The notes: generated by a model from the letters alone, not told the origin. A DNA stretch of 64,000 nucleotides from Methylotenera_A sp044222005 (GCA_044222005.1 JBGANY010000004.1:1-64000), one strand, 5' to 3'. Shown: positions 54,486 to 63,435, counted from the first letter of the stretch. Made by a program: numbers and translations.

Positions 54486-56081
54486 TTATTCTACACCCTG
54501 GCTCGCCAGGTAGTCTTCGTAGTTACCCGTGTAATCCACAATGCCATCCGGTTTGATTTCCAGTATCCGCGTGGCGATGGAACTGACAAATTCGCGATCA
54601 TGGCTCACGAAAAACAGTGTGCCTTTGTATTTATCTAGCGCGGTGTTCAGCGCTTCAATCGATTCCATATCCATGTGGTTGGTGGGTTCATCCATCAGCA
54701 GCACATTGGTGCGGCCGAGCATGAGCTTGCCATAGAGCATACGGCCTTTTTCACCGCCTGAAAGCACTTTGACGGATTTTTTAGCATCATCCCCAGAGAA
54801 CAGCAAGCGGCCTAGCATGCTGCGCACGGCCTGGTCGTCTTCATTGCTTTGGCGGTATTTTGCCATCCAGTCAAATAGTGTTTCATCTTTTTCAAACTCG
54901 TATTCGTGATCTTGCGCAAAATAGCCAAGCGTAGCTTTTTCAGCCCATTTCACTTCACCATGGTTGGGTTTTAAATCGCCTGCCAGGCAGCGTAAAAAGG
55001 TGGTTTTGCCAACACCGTTTTCGCCAATAATCGCAACTTTTTCACCGGCTTCAAACATCATGCTGACGTCGTTAAACAGCGGTTTATCAAAGCCATGGCT
55101 GAGTTTCTTAAGCTCAACCGCGTTGCGATGCAGCTTTTCGCGCTCGTCGTATTCAAAACGGATGAACGGATACTGGCGGCTGGAAGGTTTAAATTCTTCA
55201 ATTTTAATTTTATCGATTTGTTTGGCACGGCTGGTGGCCTGCTTTGCTTTTGATGCATTGGCCGAGAAGCGGCGCACAAATTCCTGCAAATCGGCAATTT
55301 GCTGTTTAGCCTTGGCGTTATCTTTGGCTTGCTGGGCACGCGCTGCGGTGCTGGCTTCCATGTAATCATCGTAATTGCCAGGGTAAACCGCCAGCTTGCC
55401 GTAATCCATATCGCAGGTGTGCGTACATACCTGGTTTAAAAAGTGCCTGTCGTGCGAAATGATAATCATGGTGCAATCGCGATTATTCAGCACGTCTTCC
55501 AGCCAGCGGATGGTGTTAATGTCGAGGTTGTTGGTGGGCTCATCCAGCAGCAAAACATCAGGGTTAGCAAACAATGCCTGCACTAGCAACACACGCAGCT
55601 TCCAGCCCGGTGCAATAGCGCTCATGGGGCCGTTATGCTGCTCAAGGGGGATGCCTACGCCCATCAGCAGTTCGCCAGCGCGCGCTTCAGCAGTATAACC
55701 GCCGTATTCAGCGAATACATGTTCCAGCTCTGCGGCGCGCATGTAATCCTCTTCGGTGGCTTCCAGATTAGCGTAAATGGCATCGCGCTCTTGCATCGCC
55801 TTCCACATTTGTTCGTGGCCCATCATCACTACATCCAGTACGCGCTGGTCTTCGTAGGCGAACTGGTCCTGTTTCAAAAAGGCCATGCGTTCGTTGCTGT
55901 CCAGGGTGACATTGCCGGAGGATGGCTCCAGCACGCCGGCCAGAATCTTCATAAAGGTCGATTTGCCGCAGCCGTTGGCGCCGATGAGGCCATAGCGGTT
56001 GCCGTCACCGAATTTTACCGAGACATTTTCAAACAGCGGCTTTGCGCCGAACTGCATGGTGATATTGTTAGCGATTAACAT
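54486..56081 (-). CDS. ybiT: ABC-F ATPase, YbiT type
   Basis: This 531-residue ribosome-acting ABC-F protein has two cassettes. Walker A: GANGCGKST and GENGVGKTT. Walker B: LLLDEPTNNLD and LLMDEPTNHMD. The first signature motif is the non-canonical IAPGWKLRVLLVQAL, as in YbiT, while the second is the canonical LSGGEKGRMLYG. The P-site tRNA interaction motif region (linker with KAKQATSRAKQIDKI) is present. No membrane helices. The function in translation quality control is inferred from the family. It is transcribed toward tRNA-Ser and follows the nitroreductase gene by 20 bp. Confidence 0.93.
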   Translation of the reverse strand: MLIANNITMQFGAKPLFENVSVKFGDGNRYGLIGANGCGKSTFMKILAGVLEPSSGNVTLDSNERMAFLKQDQFAYEDQRVLDVVMMGHEQMWKAMQERDAIYANLEATEEDYMRAAELEHVFAEYGGYTAEARAGELLMGVGIPLEQHNGPMSAIAPGWKLRVLLVQALFANPDVLLLDEPTNNLDINTIRWLEDVLNNRDCTMIIISHDRHFLNQVCTHTCDMDYGKLAVYPGNYDDYMEASTAARAQQAKDNAKAKQQIADLQEFVRRFSANASKAKQATSRAKQIDKIKIEEFKPSSRQYPFIRFEYDEREKLHRNAVELKKLSHGFDKPLFNDVSMMFEAGEKVAIIGENGVGKTTFLRCLAGDLKPNHGEVKWAEKATLGYFAQDHEYEFEKDETLFDWMAKYRQSNEDDQAVRSMLGRLLFSGDDAKKSVKVLSGGEKGRMLYGKLMLGRTNVLLMDEPTNHMDMESIEALNTALDKYKGTLFFVSHDREFVSSIATRILEIKPDGIVDYTGNYEDYLASQGVE

Positions 56082-56101
56082 CTAAATTTTCTCTATTTCT
56101 T

Positions 56102-56725
56102 TCAATTAAACTTGTTATAAATGACGACTTCATTAAAATCCAGTTGCCCGCCGCGCGGGTTGGCAGGCTGCAGCGCTTTGCCAACCACCACAAACATCGC
56201 GGGAGTATGGTCGGCGGGCAGATTCAGCAGTTTGGCAACCGCATCAAAGTCGAAACCATCCATGGGGCAGGTGTCATAGCCCATCTCCTTGGCTGCCAGC
56301 ATGATGGTCATGGCCGCCATACCGCAGGAACGCATCGCCTCGTCGCGCTGCACCTGCTCCTTGCCATCGTAATATTGTTTGATGGCCGGGATGAGATAAT
56401 CTTGCACCGGCTTGGACGCGTTTGCCCAGTAGCGCTCAGGCTGTTTCGCCCAGGATTTCAAATCGGCGGTCAGCACAATCAGCAGCGAGGCATCCGTGAC
56501 CTGCGGCTGATCCCAGCTTGCCGCACGGATTTGCTTGCGCAGCGCAGCATCGGTGACGACAACGAAACGCCAGTTCTGGATGTTAAACGCGGTGGGCGCG
56601 AGCATGGCCAAAGACATGAGCTTGGCGATTTCTTCCTCTGTCAGCTTGTGTAGAGGGTCATAGGTTTTAACGGAGCGGCGTTTGACGATGGCTTGGGTTA
56701 CGCTAATGACTTGGGTTTCGTTCAT
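56102..56725 (-). CDS. Nitroreductase-family FMN oxidoreductase
   Basis: This 207-residue flavoprotein is NAD(P)H-dependent. VKRRSVKTYDP is the FMN-phosphate binding start, APTAFNIQNWRFVVV is the isoalloxazine loop, and MGYDTCPMDGFD is typical of the family. Physiological substrate unknown; quinones or nitroaromatics are possible. Start ATG 56725 (MNETQVIS) follows a GGAA RBS; a TTG at 56755 would overlap the upstream gene. Together with the Gre-like and ABC-F genes it forms a tight minus-strand operon (13 and 20 bp gaps). Confidence 0.9.
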   Translation of the reverse strand: MNETQVISVTQAIVKRRSVKTYDPLHKLTEEEIAKLMSLAMLAPTAFNIQNWRFVVVTDAALRKQIRAASWDQPQVTDASLLIVLTADLKSWAKQPERYWANASKPVQDYLIPAIKQYYDGKEQVQRDEAMRSCGMAAMTIMLAAKEMGYDTCPMDGFDFDAVAKLLNLPADHTPAMFVVVGKALQPANPRGGQLDFNEVVIYNKFN

Positions 56726-56738
56726 TTCCAGCTTTCTC

Positions 56739-57233
56739 TTAATAATGTGTCGCAATGATTTCTAATGTGGTATTGCCGGCCGGCCTCGCCCATACGACAT
56801 TTTCGCCAATCTTATGGCCGATAAGCGCTTTGGCCAAAGGCGATATCCAGCTGACTTTATTGGCTTTAATATCGGCCTCGTCCTCGCCCACGATTTCATA
56901 GGTGTGGCTATCGCCATTTTCGTCCTCCACGGTCACTTGTGCTCCAAACAGCACAAGCTGGGAAGCCGCATCCGGTTTAGTCACCAGAGCGCTTTCCAGC
57001 CGAGCCGAAATATAGCGTAAATCGCGATTCAGAACGGCCAGTTTTTGTTGCGTGCCGGAATCCTCTTTGTTGGCCGAAAGGCTTGATATTTCCCGCTCCA
57101 ATGCGGCGGCCTGCTGCTGCAATTGCGCATAACCATTGGCTGTCACGTAATTTGGATGCGCACTGATCGGACGCTCTGGCACATCGGTGCCTGCGTGCTC
57201 TAAATCATCTTCCTTTACAAATCCGCGGCTCAT
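56739..57233 (-). CDS. GreA/GreB-family RNA polymerase secondary-channel protein
   Basis: This 164-residue protein has an N-terminal coiled coil (LQQQAAALEREISSL to RLESA) and a C-terminal FKBP-like domain (GAQVTVEDENGDSHTYEIVG, WISPLAKALIGHKIG). The acidic tip motif that GreA and GreB use to stimulate RNA cleavage (GD-x-x-EN-x-E-Y type) is not present; the tip reads NKEDSGTQQ. It may therefore bind the secondary channel without cleavage activity, like Gfh/Rnk-type factors. N-terminus SRGFVKEDD is typical of betaproteobacterial homologues, so the start is trusted. Confidence 0.85.
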   Translation of the reverse strand: MSRGFVKEDDLEHAGTDVPERPISAHPNYVTANGYAQLQQQAAALEREISSLSANKEDSGTQQKLAVLNRDLRYISARLESALVTKPDAASQLVLFGAQVTVEDENGDSHTYEIVGEDEADIKANKVSWISPLAKALIGHKIGENVVWARPAGNTTLEIIATHY

Positions 57234-57294
57234 AAAAACTTTAAGCCAAGACTAGCTTAACAGCTATGCTTGGCTTGCTGTTGATGGTAAATAA

Positions 57295-57747
57295 TCAGTT
57301 AGGGTTGTCGATAAACTCAAGCGCAACACTGCTTGTGGCTGCCAAATCGGCAAGACGCTTTTGTGTTTCTTTAGCACCAATGACAATGGCTTTTGCGCCG
57401 CTGATTTTATCTTTACCGCTTGTAAGTGCTTTTGCCATCGTTGTTGCAGTGAGCGATTCGTCTTCGCCCGCTACGACCACAGTGCTTGATTTAAGCGCCA
57501 GGGAGCTCACAATTGCAGCTACTTTGCCGGTATCGACATCTTTCTCAACCTCGCAATTGGCCAGTCGCGGCGCAATAAAACCTTCTGGCGCACCAATGAA
57601 AATGAGTGTGTTTTTATCTCCAGGATACTTGGCATTCACGGTTTCAAAAATCTTTTGCGGATAAACGGAAATGTCATGTTTATCACTCACGCAGCCGGCC
57701 AGTAATGCCAGCGCAAATGCCAAAAAGTAATGAATAGAATGTTTCAT
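57295..57747 (-). CDS. Putative lipoprotein of unknown function
   Basis: This 150-residue protein has a lipoprotein signal peptide ending in lipobox LLAGC (acylated Cys19). Asp at +4 (CVSD) does not act as a +2 retention signal, so the outer membrane is the likely location. The mature part alternates Val/Ile-rich strands (TLIFIGAPEGF, STVVVAGEDES, GAKAIVIGAKE), suggesting an alpha/beta fold. I do not recognise the family. It stands alone between the Gre-like gene and guaA, with short flanks. Confidence 0.7.
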   Translation of the reverse strand: MKHSIHYFLAFALALLAGCVSDKHDISVYPQKIFETVNAKYPGDKNTLIFIGAPEGFIAPRLANCEVEKDVDTGKVAAIVSSLALKSSTVVVAGEDESLTATTMAKALTSGKDKISGAKAIVIGAKETQKRLADLAATSSVALEFIDNPN

Positions 57748-57819
57748 GGCAACCTCATCTTGTTGATTTGTTGGGTAAATCCTAACAGGCAGATATTAGT
57801 ATACTCGAAAAGTTAAGCA

Positions 57820-59439
57820 CTATTCCCACTCAATCGTCGCAGGCGGCTTGCCGGAAATGTCGTACACCACACGGTTGATACCGCGCACTTCGTTAATGAT
57901 TCGGTTAGAAACGCGGCCGAGCAGATCGTAAGGCAATTCAGCCCAATGCGCGGTCATAAAATCGCTGGTAACTACGGCGCGCAGGGCGACTACATAATCA
58001 TAGGTGCGTCCGTCGCCCATCACACCGACAGACTTGACGGGCAAGAACACTGCAAAAGCCTGGCTGGTGAGGTCGTACCAGCTTTTACCGGTTTTTTCAT
58101 CGATGGTGTTGCGTAATTCTTCGATAAAAATTGCATCGGCGCGGCGAAGCAAATCAGCATAGTCTTTTTTGACTTCGCCCAGGATGCGTACACCTAAACC
58201 AGGCCCGGGGAAGGGGTGGCGGTACACCATATCATGCGGCAAGCCAAGCGCCACGCCAAGTTCGCGCACTTCATCCTTGAACAGGTCGCGTAGCGGTTCC
58301 AGCAATTTTAAGCCGAGTGTTTCCGGCAAACCGCCGACATTGTGGTGGCTTTTGATGGTGACGGCTTTTTTGGGTCCGCCATTATGTTTAGTCCCGCCGG
58401 ATTCAATTACATCCGGGTAAATGGTACCTTGCGCCAGAAAAGTCGCGCCCTTATGCCCGCCATCGCCCGCCTTCAGTTTGGCAGCCTCTGCTTTGAATAC
58501 TTCCACAAACTCGCGGCCGATGATCTTGCGTTTGGCTTCCGGGTCGGTCACGCCGCTTAAATGCCCCATAAACTGGTCAACCGCGTCCACGCGGATGACT
58601 CGCGCATGCAGCTTGCCAACAAACATTTCCATCACCATGTCGCCCTCATTCAGGCGCAGCAGGCCGTGGTCAACGAATACGCAGGTGAGCTGGCTCCCAA
58701 TCGCGCAGTGAATCAGCGCAGCGGCAACGCTGGAATCCACGCCGCCCGACAAACCCAAAATGACTTCTTCATCACCCACTTGCGCCCGGATTTTTTCGAC
58801 AGCTTCCGCAATATGGTCTTTCATCACCCAGTCGGGTTTTGCGCCGCAAATTTCCAGCACAAAACGCTCAAGCATGGCCTGGCCTTGTTTGGTATGCGTC
58901 ACTTCCGGGTGGAATTGCACGCCGTAGAATTTGCGCGTTTCATCCGCAAACGCGGCGATGGGGGTAGTTTCGTTGCTGGCAATAACTTTAAAGCCAGGTG
59001 GTAATTCGGTAACTTTGTCACCATGGCTCATCCATACATCCAGCAAGCCGTGACCTTCAGCATTGGTGCGGTCCTGAATGTCTCTAAATAGCGCAGAATG
59101 GCCGCGGGCGCGGATTTCAGCGTAACCGAATTCACGCTTATGGCCAGCCTCTACCTTGCCGCCTAACTGTTGTGCCATGGTCTGCATGCCGTAACAAATG
59201 CCCAGAACCGGCACGCCCAACTCGAACACCACTTGTGGCGCTCTGTCAGTATCCTCTTCGTAAGCGCTGGCATGACTGCCGGAAAGGATGATCCCCTCTG
59301 CGCCAAAGTCTTTGACAAACTCATTCGACACGTCGCAAGGATGGATCTCGCAGTACACATGCGCCTCGCGCACACGGCGTGCGATGAGCTGGGTGACTTG
59401 TGAGCCGAAATCGAGAATAAGGATTTTTGAGTGATTCAT
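57820..59439 (-). CDS. guaA: GMP synthase (glutamine-hydrolysing)
   Basis: This 539-residue enzyme aminates XMP to GMP. The class I glutamine amidotransferase domain has the nucleophile Cys in VLGICYGMQ and catalytic His in GVQFHPEVTH. The ATP-pyrophosphatase domain has LSGGVDSSVAAAL, and the dimerisation domain ends in PPATIEWE. Length is typical. It lies 44 bp downstream of guaB, and the spacer holds a copy of the dispersed hairpin repeat (59451-59484). Confidence 0.97.
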   Translation of the reverse strand: MNHSKILILDFGSQVTQLIARRVREAHVYCEIHPCDVSNEFVKDFGAEGIILSGSHASAYEEDTDRAPQVVFELGVPVLGICYGMQTMAQQLGGKVEAGHKREFGYAEIRARGHSALFRDIQDRTNAEGHGLLDVWMSHGDKVTELPPGFKVIASNETTPIAAFADETRKFYGVQFHPEVTHTKQGQAMLERFVLEICGAKPDWVMKDHIAEAVEKIRAQVGDEEVILGLSGGVDSSVAAALIHCAIGSQLTCVFVDHGLLRLNEGDMVMEMFVGKLHARVIRVDAVDQFMGHLSGVTDPEAKRKIIGREFVEVFKAEAAKLKAGDGGHKGATFLAQGTIYPDVIESGGTKHNGGPKKAVTIKSHHNVGGLPETLGLKLLEPLRDLFKDEVRELGVALGLPHDMVYRHPFPGPGLGVRILGEVKKDYADLLRRADAIFIEELRNTIDEKTGKSWYDLTSQAFAVFLPVKSVGVMGDGRTYDYVVALRAVVTSDFMTAHWAELPYDLLGRVSNRIINEVRGINRVVYDISGKPPATIEWE

Positions 59440-59450
59440 ATAAAATACCT

Positions 59451-59484
59451 GCCTGCAGAGCCAATATCCATGCGGCCCGCAGGC
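59451..59484. repeat. Dispersed hairpin repeat, copy D (guaB-guaA spacer)
   Basis: Arms GCCTGC (59451-59456) and GCAGGC (59479-59484) enclose AGAGCCAATATCCATGCGGCCC. The core AATATCCATGCG is identical to copy C and to the reverse strand of copy A. The element begins at the last base of the guaB stop and occupies most of the 44-bp spacer, so it will be transcribed as a hairpin between two co-transcribed genes. Confidence 0.7.
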
Positions 59485-60944
59485 TAGTCTATGCGATAGT
59501 TAGGCGCTTCTTTGGTAATCTGCACGTCATGCACGTGCGATTCACGCATGCCGGCACTGGTGATTTGTACAAATTCAGCCTTGCTGCGCATATCCTGAAT
59601 ATTCGCAGCGCCCACATAGCCCATTGAGGCGCGCAAACCGCCCATCAGTTGATGGATGACCGCAACCACGCTGCCTTTATAAGGCACGCGGCCTTCGATG
59701 CCTTCCGGTACCAGTTTGTCCGCATTGCCATTGTTGTCCTGAAAATATCTATCGCTGGAGCCTTTTTGCATGGCGCCAATCGAGCCCATGCCGCGATAGG
59801 ATTTATATGAGCGGCCCTGGAATAGCTCAATTTCACCAGGCGCTTCTTCAGTGCCTGCAAACATGCCGCCCAGCATGACAGAATAAGCACCTGCAGCGAT
59901 GGCTTTTGAAATATCGCCAGAGAAACGAATGCCGCCATCGGCAATAAATGGTACGCCGGATTTTTCGAGCGCTTCTGCCACGTTGCAGATGGCGCTGATT
60001 TGCGGTACGCCTACGCCAGCAACAATGCGAGTGGTACAGATGGAGCCTGGACCAATGCCTACCTTCACTCCATCCGCGCCCGCATCTACCAGCGCTCTGG
60101 CTGCTTCTGCGGTGGCGATGTTGCCGCCGATGACTTCAATTGCCGGATAATATTTTTTCACCCAGGTCACGCGGTCCAGTACGCCTTGCGAATGACCGTG
60201 CGCAGTGTCCACTACAATCACGTCCACGCCGGCTTCGGCAAGTGCCGCCACCCGTTCCTCGGTGCCTTCACCCACGCCAACAGCCGCGCCTACGCGCAGG
60301 CGGCCTTTATTATCCTTACAGGCCAGCGGGTGGTCGTGCGATTTCTGAATATCCTTAACGGTAATCAAGCCTTTAAGCGTATCCTGCTCATCAATCACCA
60401 GCACGCGCTCCAGGCGGTATTGATGCAGCAGACGGATCGCTTCTTCACGTGGGGCGCCTTCGCGCACTGTGATCAATTTGTCACGTGGCGTCATGATGTT
60501 GCTGATGGCCTGATCTAGGTTAGTCTCAAAGCGCAAATCACGGTTGGTGACAATGCCGACGATTTTGTTGCCATCCACGACAGGCAGTCCTGAAATCTTA
60601 TGTTTTTGTGTGAGCGCCAGCACGTCTCGCACCGTCATGTGCGGCTGAATGGTGACTGGGTCGTTTACTACGCCGGATTCAAAGCGTTTTACGCGTGAAA
60701 CATGCGCGGCTTGTTGCGCCGGTGTCATATTCTTGTGAATAATGCCCAATCCGCCTTCTTGCGCCAGCACAATCGCAAGCGGCGCTTCGGTCACGGTATC
60801 CATCGCCGCAGAAACCAGCGGGATGTTGAGTTTGATATTGCGGGTGAGTTGAGTGCTTAAATTAACTTCGCGTGGCATCACCACAGAGTGCGCGGGAACT
60901 AATAAAACATCATCAAAGGTAAGAGCCTGTTGCAGCAAACGCAT
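59484..60944 (-). CDS. guaB: IMP dehydrogenase
   Basis: This 486-residue enzyme oxidises IMP to XMP with NAD, the rate-limiting step to guanine nucleotides. The catalytic Cys is in GIGPGSICTTRIV, and the two CBS domains lie inside the barrel (about 95-205, with VGIVTNRDLRF and KGLITVKDIQK). The flap R-Y motif is in SDRYFQD. Length is normal. With guaA it forms the GMP branch operon. It is divergent from the DUF4124 gene with a 222-bp gap that holds no other gene. Confidence 0.97.
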   Translation of the reverse strand: MRLLQQALTFDDVLLVPAHSVVMPREVNLSTQLTRNIKLNIPLVSAAMDTVTEAPLAIVLAQEGGLGIIHKNMTPAQQAAHVSRVKRFESGVVNDPVTIQPHMTVRDVLALTQKHKISGLPVVDGNKIVGIVTNRDLRFETNLDQAISNIMTPRDKLITVREGAPREEAIRLLHQYRLERVLVIDEQDTLKGLITVKDIQKSHDHPLACKDNKGRLRVGAAVGVGEGTEERVAALAEAGVDVIVVDTAHGHSQGVLDRVTWVKKYYPAIEVIGGNIATAEAARALVDAGADGVKVGIGPGSICTTRIVAGVGVPQISAICNVAEALEKSGVPFIADGGIRFSGDISKAIAAGAYSVMLGGMFAGTEEAPGEIELFQGRSYKSYRGMGSIGAMQKGSSDRYFQDNNGNADKLVPEGIEGRVPYKGSVVAVIHQLMGGLRASMGYVGAANIQDMRSKAEFVQITSAGMRESHVHDVQITKEAPNYRID

Positions 60945-61166
60945 GAGTTATCCTTAATTTCCAAAACGAGATTATACAGATTTGCAATGCTTATTAAAAG
61001 TTGGTAAGCTCAATTGCGTGAAATATGATTAAAAACATGCAGTAATCGTTAAATTATCAATTAATATCTAAATTAATCGGCGTGAAGTAAACTATATTTT
61101 CGATAAAAACGTTGCTTATGACAAAATCTACCAAGAGCGACATTGGTAAAACGGATAGGAACAGAC

Positions 61167-61679
61167 ATGAAATATCTACATTTGCTTTTAGCTTTAATGA
61201 TGTTTATCACAGCACCGTTGCTAAGCCACGCAGAAATCTATAAATGGAAAGACAAAGACGGCTCGATTCGATATACCGATACGCCGCCGCCTTCAAATGT
61301 GAAACAAGAGGCCATTGGAGGCAAAAAAAAGCCTGCGACCCCGACCGGTAAAGAACCGCTGGCGCCTGTAGAAAATGTCCAGCAAGCACCATCTACAGTC
61401 AAAGCCGCCCCGCCAATCCCTAGGAATGCAGAAGACGAAGCTGCTGCGCAACGCCAGCGCAATGCCGAAGCGGAAAAAAGAAATAAACAGGAGAAAGAAG
61501 CTGAGGCTAAAAGAAAAGCAGAAAATTGCAAGGCCGCCAAAGCCAACTATGAAACTTATACCCAAGGCGGGCGTGTTTATAAAATGAACGAAAAAGGCGA
61601 GCGTGAATATATGGACGATAAAGACTTACAGGCTGGCAAAGAGCAGGCGCAAAGAGAAATTAACGAAAACTGCAATTAG
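61167..61679 (+). CDS. DUF4124-containing periplasmic protein
   Basis: This 170-residue exported protein has a signal peptide (LLLALMMFITAPLLSHA) followed by a DUF4124 domain, recognised by IYKWKDKDGSIRYTDTPP. A Lys/Ala/Glu-rich coiled coil (RQRNAEAEKRNKQEKEAE) and a conserved-looking end, CKAAKANYETYTQGGRVY, follow. DUF4124 proteins are common in proteobacteria and have no settled function. The start is ATG 61167 with RBS AGGAAC; an upstream GTG/ATT would add residues before the signal peptide. Confidence 0.85.
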   Translation: MKYLHLLLALMMFITAPLLSHAEIYKWKDKDGSIRYTDTPPPSNVKQEAIGGKKKPATPTGKEPLAPVENVQQAPSTVKAAPPIPRNAEDEAAAQRQRNAEAEKRNKQEKEAEAKRKAENCKAAKANYETYTQGGRVYKMNEKGEREYMDDKDLQAGKEQAQREINENCN

Positions 61680-61692
61680 TTTGTTGTAAATA

Positions 61693-62019
61693 TCAATCTT
61701 CAGGCGGTGCATCTCCACCGCCTTTTTTCATGATTTTCCCATCCGCGGCGCGCTGCTTGCGCACTTCCTTCGGATCGGCAATCAATGGGCGATAAATCTC
61801 GACGCGGTCTAGGTTGCGCAGCGGTGCATCAAGCCTGGTGAGTTTGCCAAAAATACCGATCTGATTCACTTTCAGGTCGATTTCCGGGAATTTCTGCAGC
61901 ATGCCAGATGCCTGAATCGCTGCTTCTGCGCTGGACCCTGGCGGCATATGTACAGGAATGATGAGTTGCTGATGCGGCAGTGCATATGCGACTTCCACCA
62001 TAATATTTTGACTACTCAT
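61693..62019 (-). CDS. rnfH: RnfH-family ubiquitin-like protein
   Basis: This 108-residue protein has the beta-grasp sequence of RnfH/YfjF: VEVAYALPHQQLIIPVHMP, then IGIFGKLTRLDAPLRNLDRV and EIYRPLIADPKEVRKQRA. It is nearly always next to ratA, as here. Its first codons overlap the end of ratA by 8 bp, indicating translational coupling. Biochemical role unsettled; a toxin-antitoxin role for the pair has been proposed in other bacteria. Confidence 0.92.
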   Translation of the reverse strand: MSSQNIMVEVAYALPHQQLIIPVHMPPGSSAEAAIQASGMLQKFPEIDLKVNQIGIFGKLTRLDAPLRNLDRVEIYRPLIADPKEVRKQRAADGKIMKKGGGDAPPED

Positions 62020-62461
62020 TGGCGTCCTTCATGCTGTAAATTTTATCTGCGCGCGCTACAAAGCCATCCACAAACGTATTGGCAATGTGGCCAAATACCG
62101 GTGCAATCATTTTCTCTAAGAAACCATTGGCAAATTCGTAGTTTAATCTGAATTCGATTTTACAGGCATCCTGCCGTAATTCAGTAAATCGCCAATCGCC
62201 TTCTAAATGCTTAAACGGGCCGTTCTTCAGTTTTATTTCCATCGTGTGCGGAAATGTTTTGTGATTTTGCGTTGTAAAATTTTGCTTCAGCCCATGATAG
62301 TTAATGTGCAAGGTCGCGCTGGTGCTGGTTTCCGTGCGTTCGTGCAAGTCTACGCCGCCACACCAGGGCAAAAATTTCGGATAATCTTCCACCGCGTCCA
62401 CCAAAGCATACATCTGCTCGGCTGAGTGCATCACCAATACTGTTTTTTCAACTTGCGCCAT
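62012..62461 (-). CDS. ratA: RatA / Coq10-type START-domain protein
   Basis: This 149-residue SRPBCC/START protein is related to yeast Coq10 (ubiquinone binding) and E. coli RatA, described as an inhibitor of 70S assembly. MYALVDAVEDYPKFLPWC and FRLNYEFANGFLEKMIAPVF are typical. ATG 62461 gives the family start MAQVEKTVLV; extension to 62491 adds ten residues without homology. It is divergent from smpB with 61 bp between starts, the common ratA-smpB arrangement of beta/gammaproteobacteria. Confidence 0.92.
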   Translation of the reverse strand: MAQVEKTVLVMHSAEQMYALVDAVEDYPKFLPWCGGVDLHERTETSTSATLHINYHGLKQNFTTQNHKTFPHTMEIKLKNGPFKHLEGDWRFTELRQDACKIEFRLNYEFANGFLEKMIAPVFGHIANTFVDGFVARADKIYSMKDANE

Positions 62462-62522
62462 TAAGTTTTTAATACTAGCGTAAAATAGCATTTTAAGTCA
62501 TAAACCATGAATTAATAGCAAT

Positions 62523-62972
62523 ATGAGCATCGCCCAAAATAAAAAAGCTTTTTTCGATTACTTTATCGAAGAAAAATATGAAGCCGGCATTGTGCTGGAA
62601 GGCTGGGAAGTCAAAGCTATCCGCGACAATCGTGTCAATCTAAAGGAAGCCTATGTGGTGATCATGCGCGGCGAGATCTACCTCATTGGCTGCCATATCA
62701 CGCCGCTGGGGGCGGCTTCTACACATATCCGTCCCGATGCGATACGCACGCGCAAGCTGTTGCTGCACAATGAAGAGATCGCAAAACTCATCGGCAAAGT
62801 TGAGCGTGCCGGTTACACATTGGTGCCATTGGATATGCACTTTTCAAAAGGGCGCGTTAAAGTACAAATCGGCCTGGCAAAAGGCAAAAAACAGCACGAC
62901 AAGCGTGATACCGAAAAAGCGCGTGATTGGGAGCGCGAAAAAGGCCGCATCATGCGCGCGCATAACAAGTAG
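62523..62972 (+). CDS. smpB: SsrA-binding protein SmpB
   Basis: This 149-residue tmRNA partner has the OB-fold sequence FIEEKYEAGIVLEGWEVKAIR and the C-terminal tail ending in KKQHDKRDTEKARDWEREKG, which enters the empty mRNA channel of stalled ribosomes. The tail's RDWEREK-type motif is intact. The ssrA gene lies 61 bp downstream, so both parts of the trans-translation system are together. Confidence 0.97.
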   Translation: MSIAQNKKAFFDYFIEEKYEAGIVLEGWEVKAIRDNRVNLKEAYVVIMRGEIYLIGCHITPLGAASTHIRPDAIRTRKLLLHNEEIAKLIGKVERAGYTLVPLDMHFSKGRVKVQIGLAKGKKQHDKRDTEKARDWEREKGRIMRAHNK

Positions 62973-63033
62973 CGTATAATTAGCCAACCAATAAAACTAA
63001 TTTATGTTTTATTAGTCATAGCAATACTGATTT

Positions 63034-63402
63034 GGGGATGACCCGGTTTCGACGTGGGTTACAAAGCAGTGCAGGGCATACCGAGGGTTCAGGTTTCCTC
63101 GTAAATCCATCTGAAAAAGTATAGTCGCAAACGACGAAACTTACGCTCTAGCCGCTTAATACCGGCTGGACGCTGCACCATCTCTCCCGTGGGGTGGGTG
63201 GCCTTAAAAACCATCGCAGCGTCATATACACGGGATACGTGATGTGTCGGGTTACTTGGCACTTCATTAACCTTAAGGTAACTCGTCTTGCAGATGCTTG
63301 TCGGTTGGTGCATGCAAGGTCAAACTAAACAACCAGGCTAAGTATGTAGAACTGTCTGTGGCGGGCTTGCGGACGGGGGTTCGATTCCCCCCATCTCCAC
63401 CA
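63034..63402 (+). ncRNA. ssrA: Transfer-messenger RNA (tmRNA)
   Basis: This is a 369-nt one-piece tmRNA. The tRNA-like ends pair GGGGATG (63034-63040) with CATCTCC (63392-63398), followed by ACCA, and the T-arm GGGGG-TTCGATT-CCCCC is intact. The tag reading frame begins at GCA 63127 and reads ANDETYALAA then TAA at 63157-63159, a normal proteolysis tag. Pseudoknot stems can be traced on both sides. An intrinsic terminator follows at 63409. Confidence 0.97.
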
Positions 63403-63408
63403 AACAAC

Positions 63409-63435
63409 AAATACCACCCTTGCGGTGGTATTTTT
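63409..63435 (+). terminator. ssrA terminator
   Basis: Stem AAATACCACC / GGTGGTATTT (63409-63418, 63424-63433) with loop CTTGC and trailing T's follows the tmRNA by 6 bp. The convergent trhO stop codon overlaps its end, so it may serve both. Confidence 0.88.

Noticed and set aside
60945..61166. Possible riboswitch upstream of guaB.
   Set aside because: The divergent region is AT-rich without a recognisable purine-riboswitch or PRPP/ppGpp aptamer core.
63089..63313. Open frames within the tmRNA region on the minus strand.
   Set aside because: They are explained by the structured ssrA RNA and have no coding features.
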